NCBI GenBank assembly: GCA_947489525.1
Contig: CANLDW010000001.1
Span: 248,001-312,000 of the forward strand
Direction: 5' to 3'
Length of the DNA stretch: 64,000 bases
Source of the DNA: an uncultured Psychrobacter sp.
Lineage (GTDB): Bacteria > Pseudomonadota > Gammaproteobacteria > Pseudomonadales > Moraxellaceae
Position 1 is the stretch's first letter, and every line of letters begins with the position of its first letter. Positions 63,308 through 64,000 of this stretch are shown one piece after another. Under the pieces are notes generated by a model that was given only the letters and a program-made list of their open reading frames with translations, was not told the DNA's origin and made no database searches. The position numbers and the translations under genes are program-made.

Positions 63308-64000
63308 TTAACGATTAGGCACAGTCAACCGTTGACCACGCTGTAGCAGCGTATCAGGAGCGATATCATTCATATTGGCAAGCTCTTGGGTCGAGATGTT
63401 ATATCTGCGTGCCAATCCAATGAGACTATCGCCCGATGCTACGGTATAACTCACCGTAACTTTAGGGACTTTAAGCGTTTGACCACGCTGCAATTGCGCG
63501 TTGGTCGCTAGGTTGTTAGTCGCCGCTAGATCAGCTACAGAGACACCAAACTGACGCGCGAGAGCGATAAGGCCATCGCCTGCTTGAACTTTATAGTTTT
63601 CAGTATTACTAAGCTTAGTACCGCTACTAGATTGAGCACCACTACTAGCTGCTTGGTTACTGGAGCTTGAGGCGCTACTGCTACTAGTAGGCGCACTGCC
63701 GCTGGCAGGAATCGTAATTGTGCGTCCGCGTATTAAGTTGGACGTCGTTGTCAAATTGTTTGCAGCTGCCAGATCGCTTAGACCTATGTTGTAGCGCTGG
63801 GCGACTCCTGTCAGGGTATCACCCGATTGCACTTTATAACTAACGGGCTTATCGTTAAGCTGACGCTCAACCACGTCTTTTGATACCGGAACCTTTATGG
63901 TTTGACCGCGCTGTAGACGGGCTTTAGCATCAAAGCTACTGTTCACTGCTGCAATCTGTGCAGCACTGACACCAACACTATTAGCAATACCGATAAGGGT
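63308..64000 (-). CDS. LysM-repeat protein, 3' part (probable MltD-like transglycosylase)
   Basis: The frame is open to the right edge of the window, so the gene start is missing. The visible 230 residues hold four LysM modules, the first partial: SVGVSAAQIAAVNSSF..., YKVQSGDTLTGVAQRYNIG, YKVQAGDGLIALARQFGVS and YTVASGDSLIGLARRYNIS, separated by Ser-rich linkers. LysM modules bind N-acetylglucosamine in peptidoglycan. Multiple C-terminal LysM domains are typical of MltD lytic transglycosylases; an amidase or other wall enzyme is possible. It has a terminator at its 3' end. Confidence 0.82.
   Translation of the reverse strand, partial: TLIGIANSVGVSAAQIAAVNSSFDAKARLQRGQTIKVPVSKDVVERQLNDKPVSYKVQSGDTLTGVAQRYNIGLSDLAAANNLTTTSNLIRGRTITIPASGSAPTSSSSASSSSNQAASSGAQSSSGTKLSNTENYKVQAGDGLIALARQFGVSVADLAATNNLATNAQLQRGQTLKVPKVTVSYTVASGDSLIGLARRYNISTQELANMNDIAPDTLLQRGQRLTVPNR

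Overview
The window is a bacterial chromosome segment from a gammaproteobacterium of the Moraxellaceae, most likely Psychrobacter. I infer this from gene content and protein character (long-form LeuA, dnaG-rpoD order, a type B-like PutA without a DNA-binding domain, tolQRAB, nrdA-nrdB-2Fe2S ferredoxin, moderate GC with AT-rich spacers). I see no rRNA, tRNA, CRISPR array, transposase gene or integrase.

Layout. 1-7.5 kb: leuA (minus) divergent from an Lrp-type regulator, then a minus-strand cluster prmC-moeB-like-ABC1 kinase and an AmpG-like permease. 7.8-13.4 kb: katG, a CysB-like LysR regulator, a luciferase-like monooxygenase, a one-helix membrane protein and ChaB. 13.5-19.9 kb: AEC transporter, mnmG, an unknown gene, grxD, ispF, and divergent mnmA. 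20.1-21.9 kb: an exported SdrB/DUF11-like surface protein broken by a -1 frame change at a T7 run. 22.3-26 kb: purB, a DUF2238 membrane protein, a small lipoprotein and a RoxA-type ribosomal oxygenase. 26-32 kb: proline catabolism, where the PutA C-terminal domain is a separate downstream gene, and a purine permease. 32.5-36.2 kb: tolQRAB. 36.3-40.3 kb: a Tat-exported flavin amine oxidase between two c-type cytochrome genes. 40.6-43.6 kb: a 40-residue lipoprotein, a WrbA-like flavoprotein, pgeF and rluD. 44.1-50.6 kb: bamD, dnaG, rpoD and a DUF493 gene.

50.9-58.5 kb is the most unusual part. nrdA (with two NrdR-type boxes) is separated from nrdB and its ferredoxin by about 3.7 kb of accessory DNA: an AT-rich pair (an unknown gene and a DUF2971 gene), a nest of duplicated hairpin-forming repeats, a RelBE/StbDE-type toxin-antitoxin pair and a small unknown gene. 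58.7-64 kb: a DegS/AlgW-like protease, a Nif3-like protein, a 0.9 kb gene-poor spacer, an MltF-like transglycosylase with a shortened binding domain, and the C-terminal part of a LysM-repeat protein that runs off the right edge.

Most genes are housekeeping and sit in short operons ended by clear hairpin terminators. The points most worth a second look are the split PutA, the amine oxidase/cytochrome cluster, the interrupted nrd operon with its repeat nest, and the slippery frameshifted surface protein.
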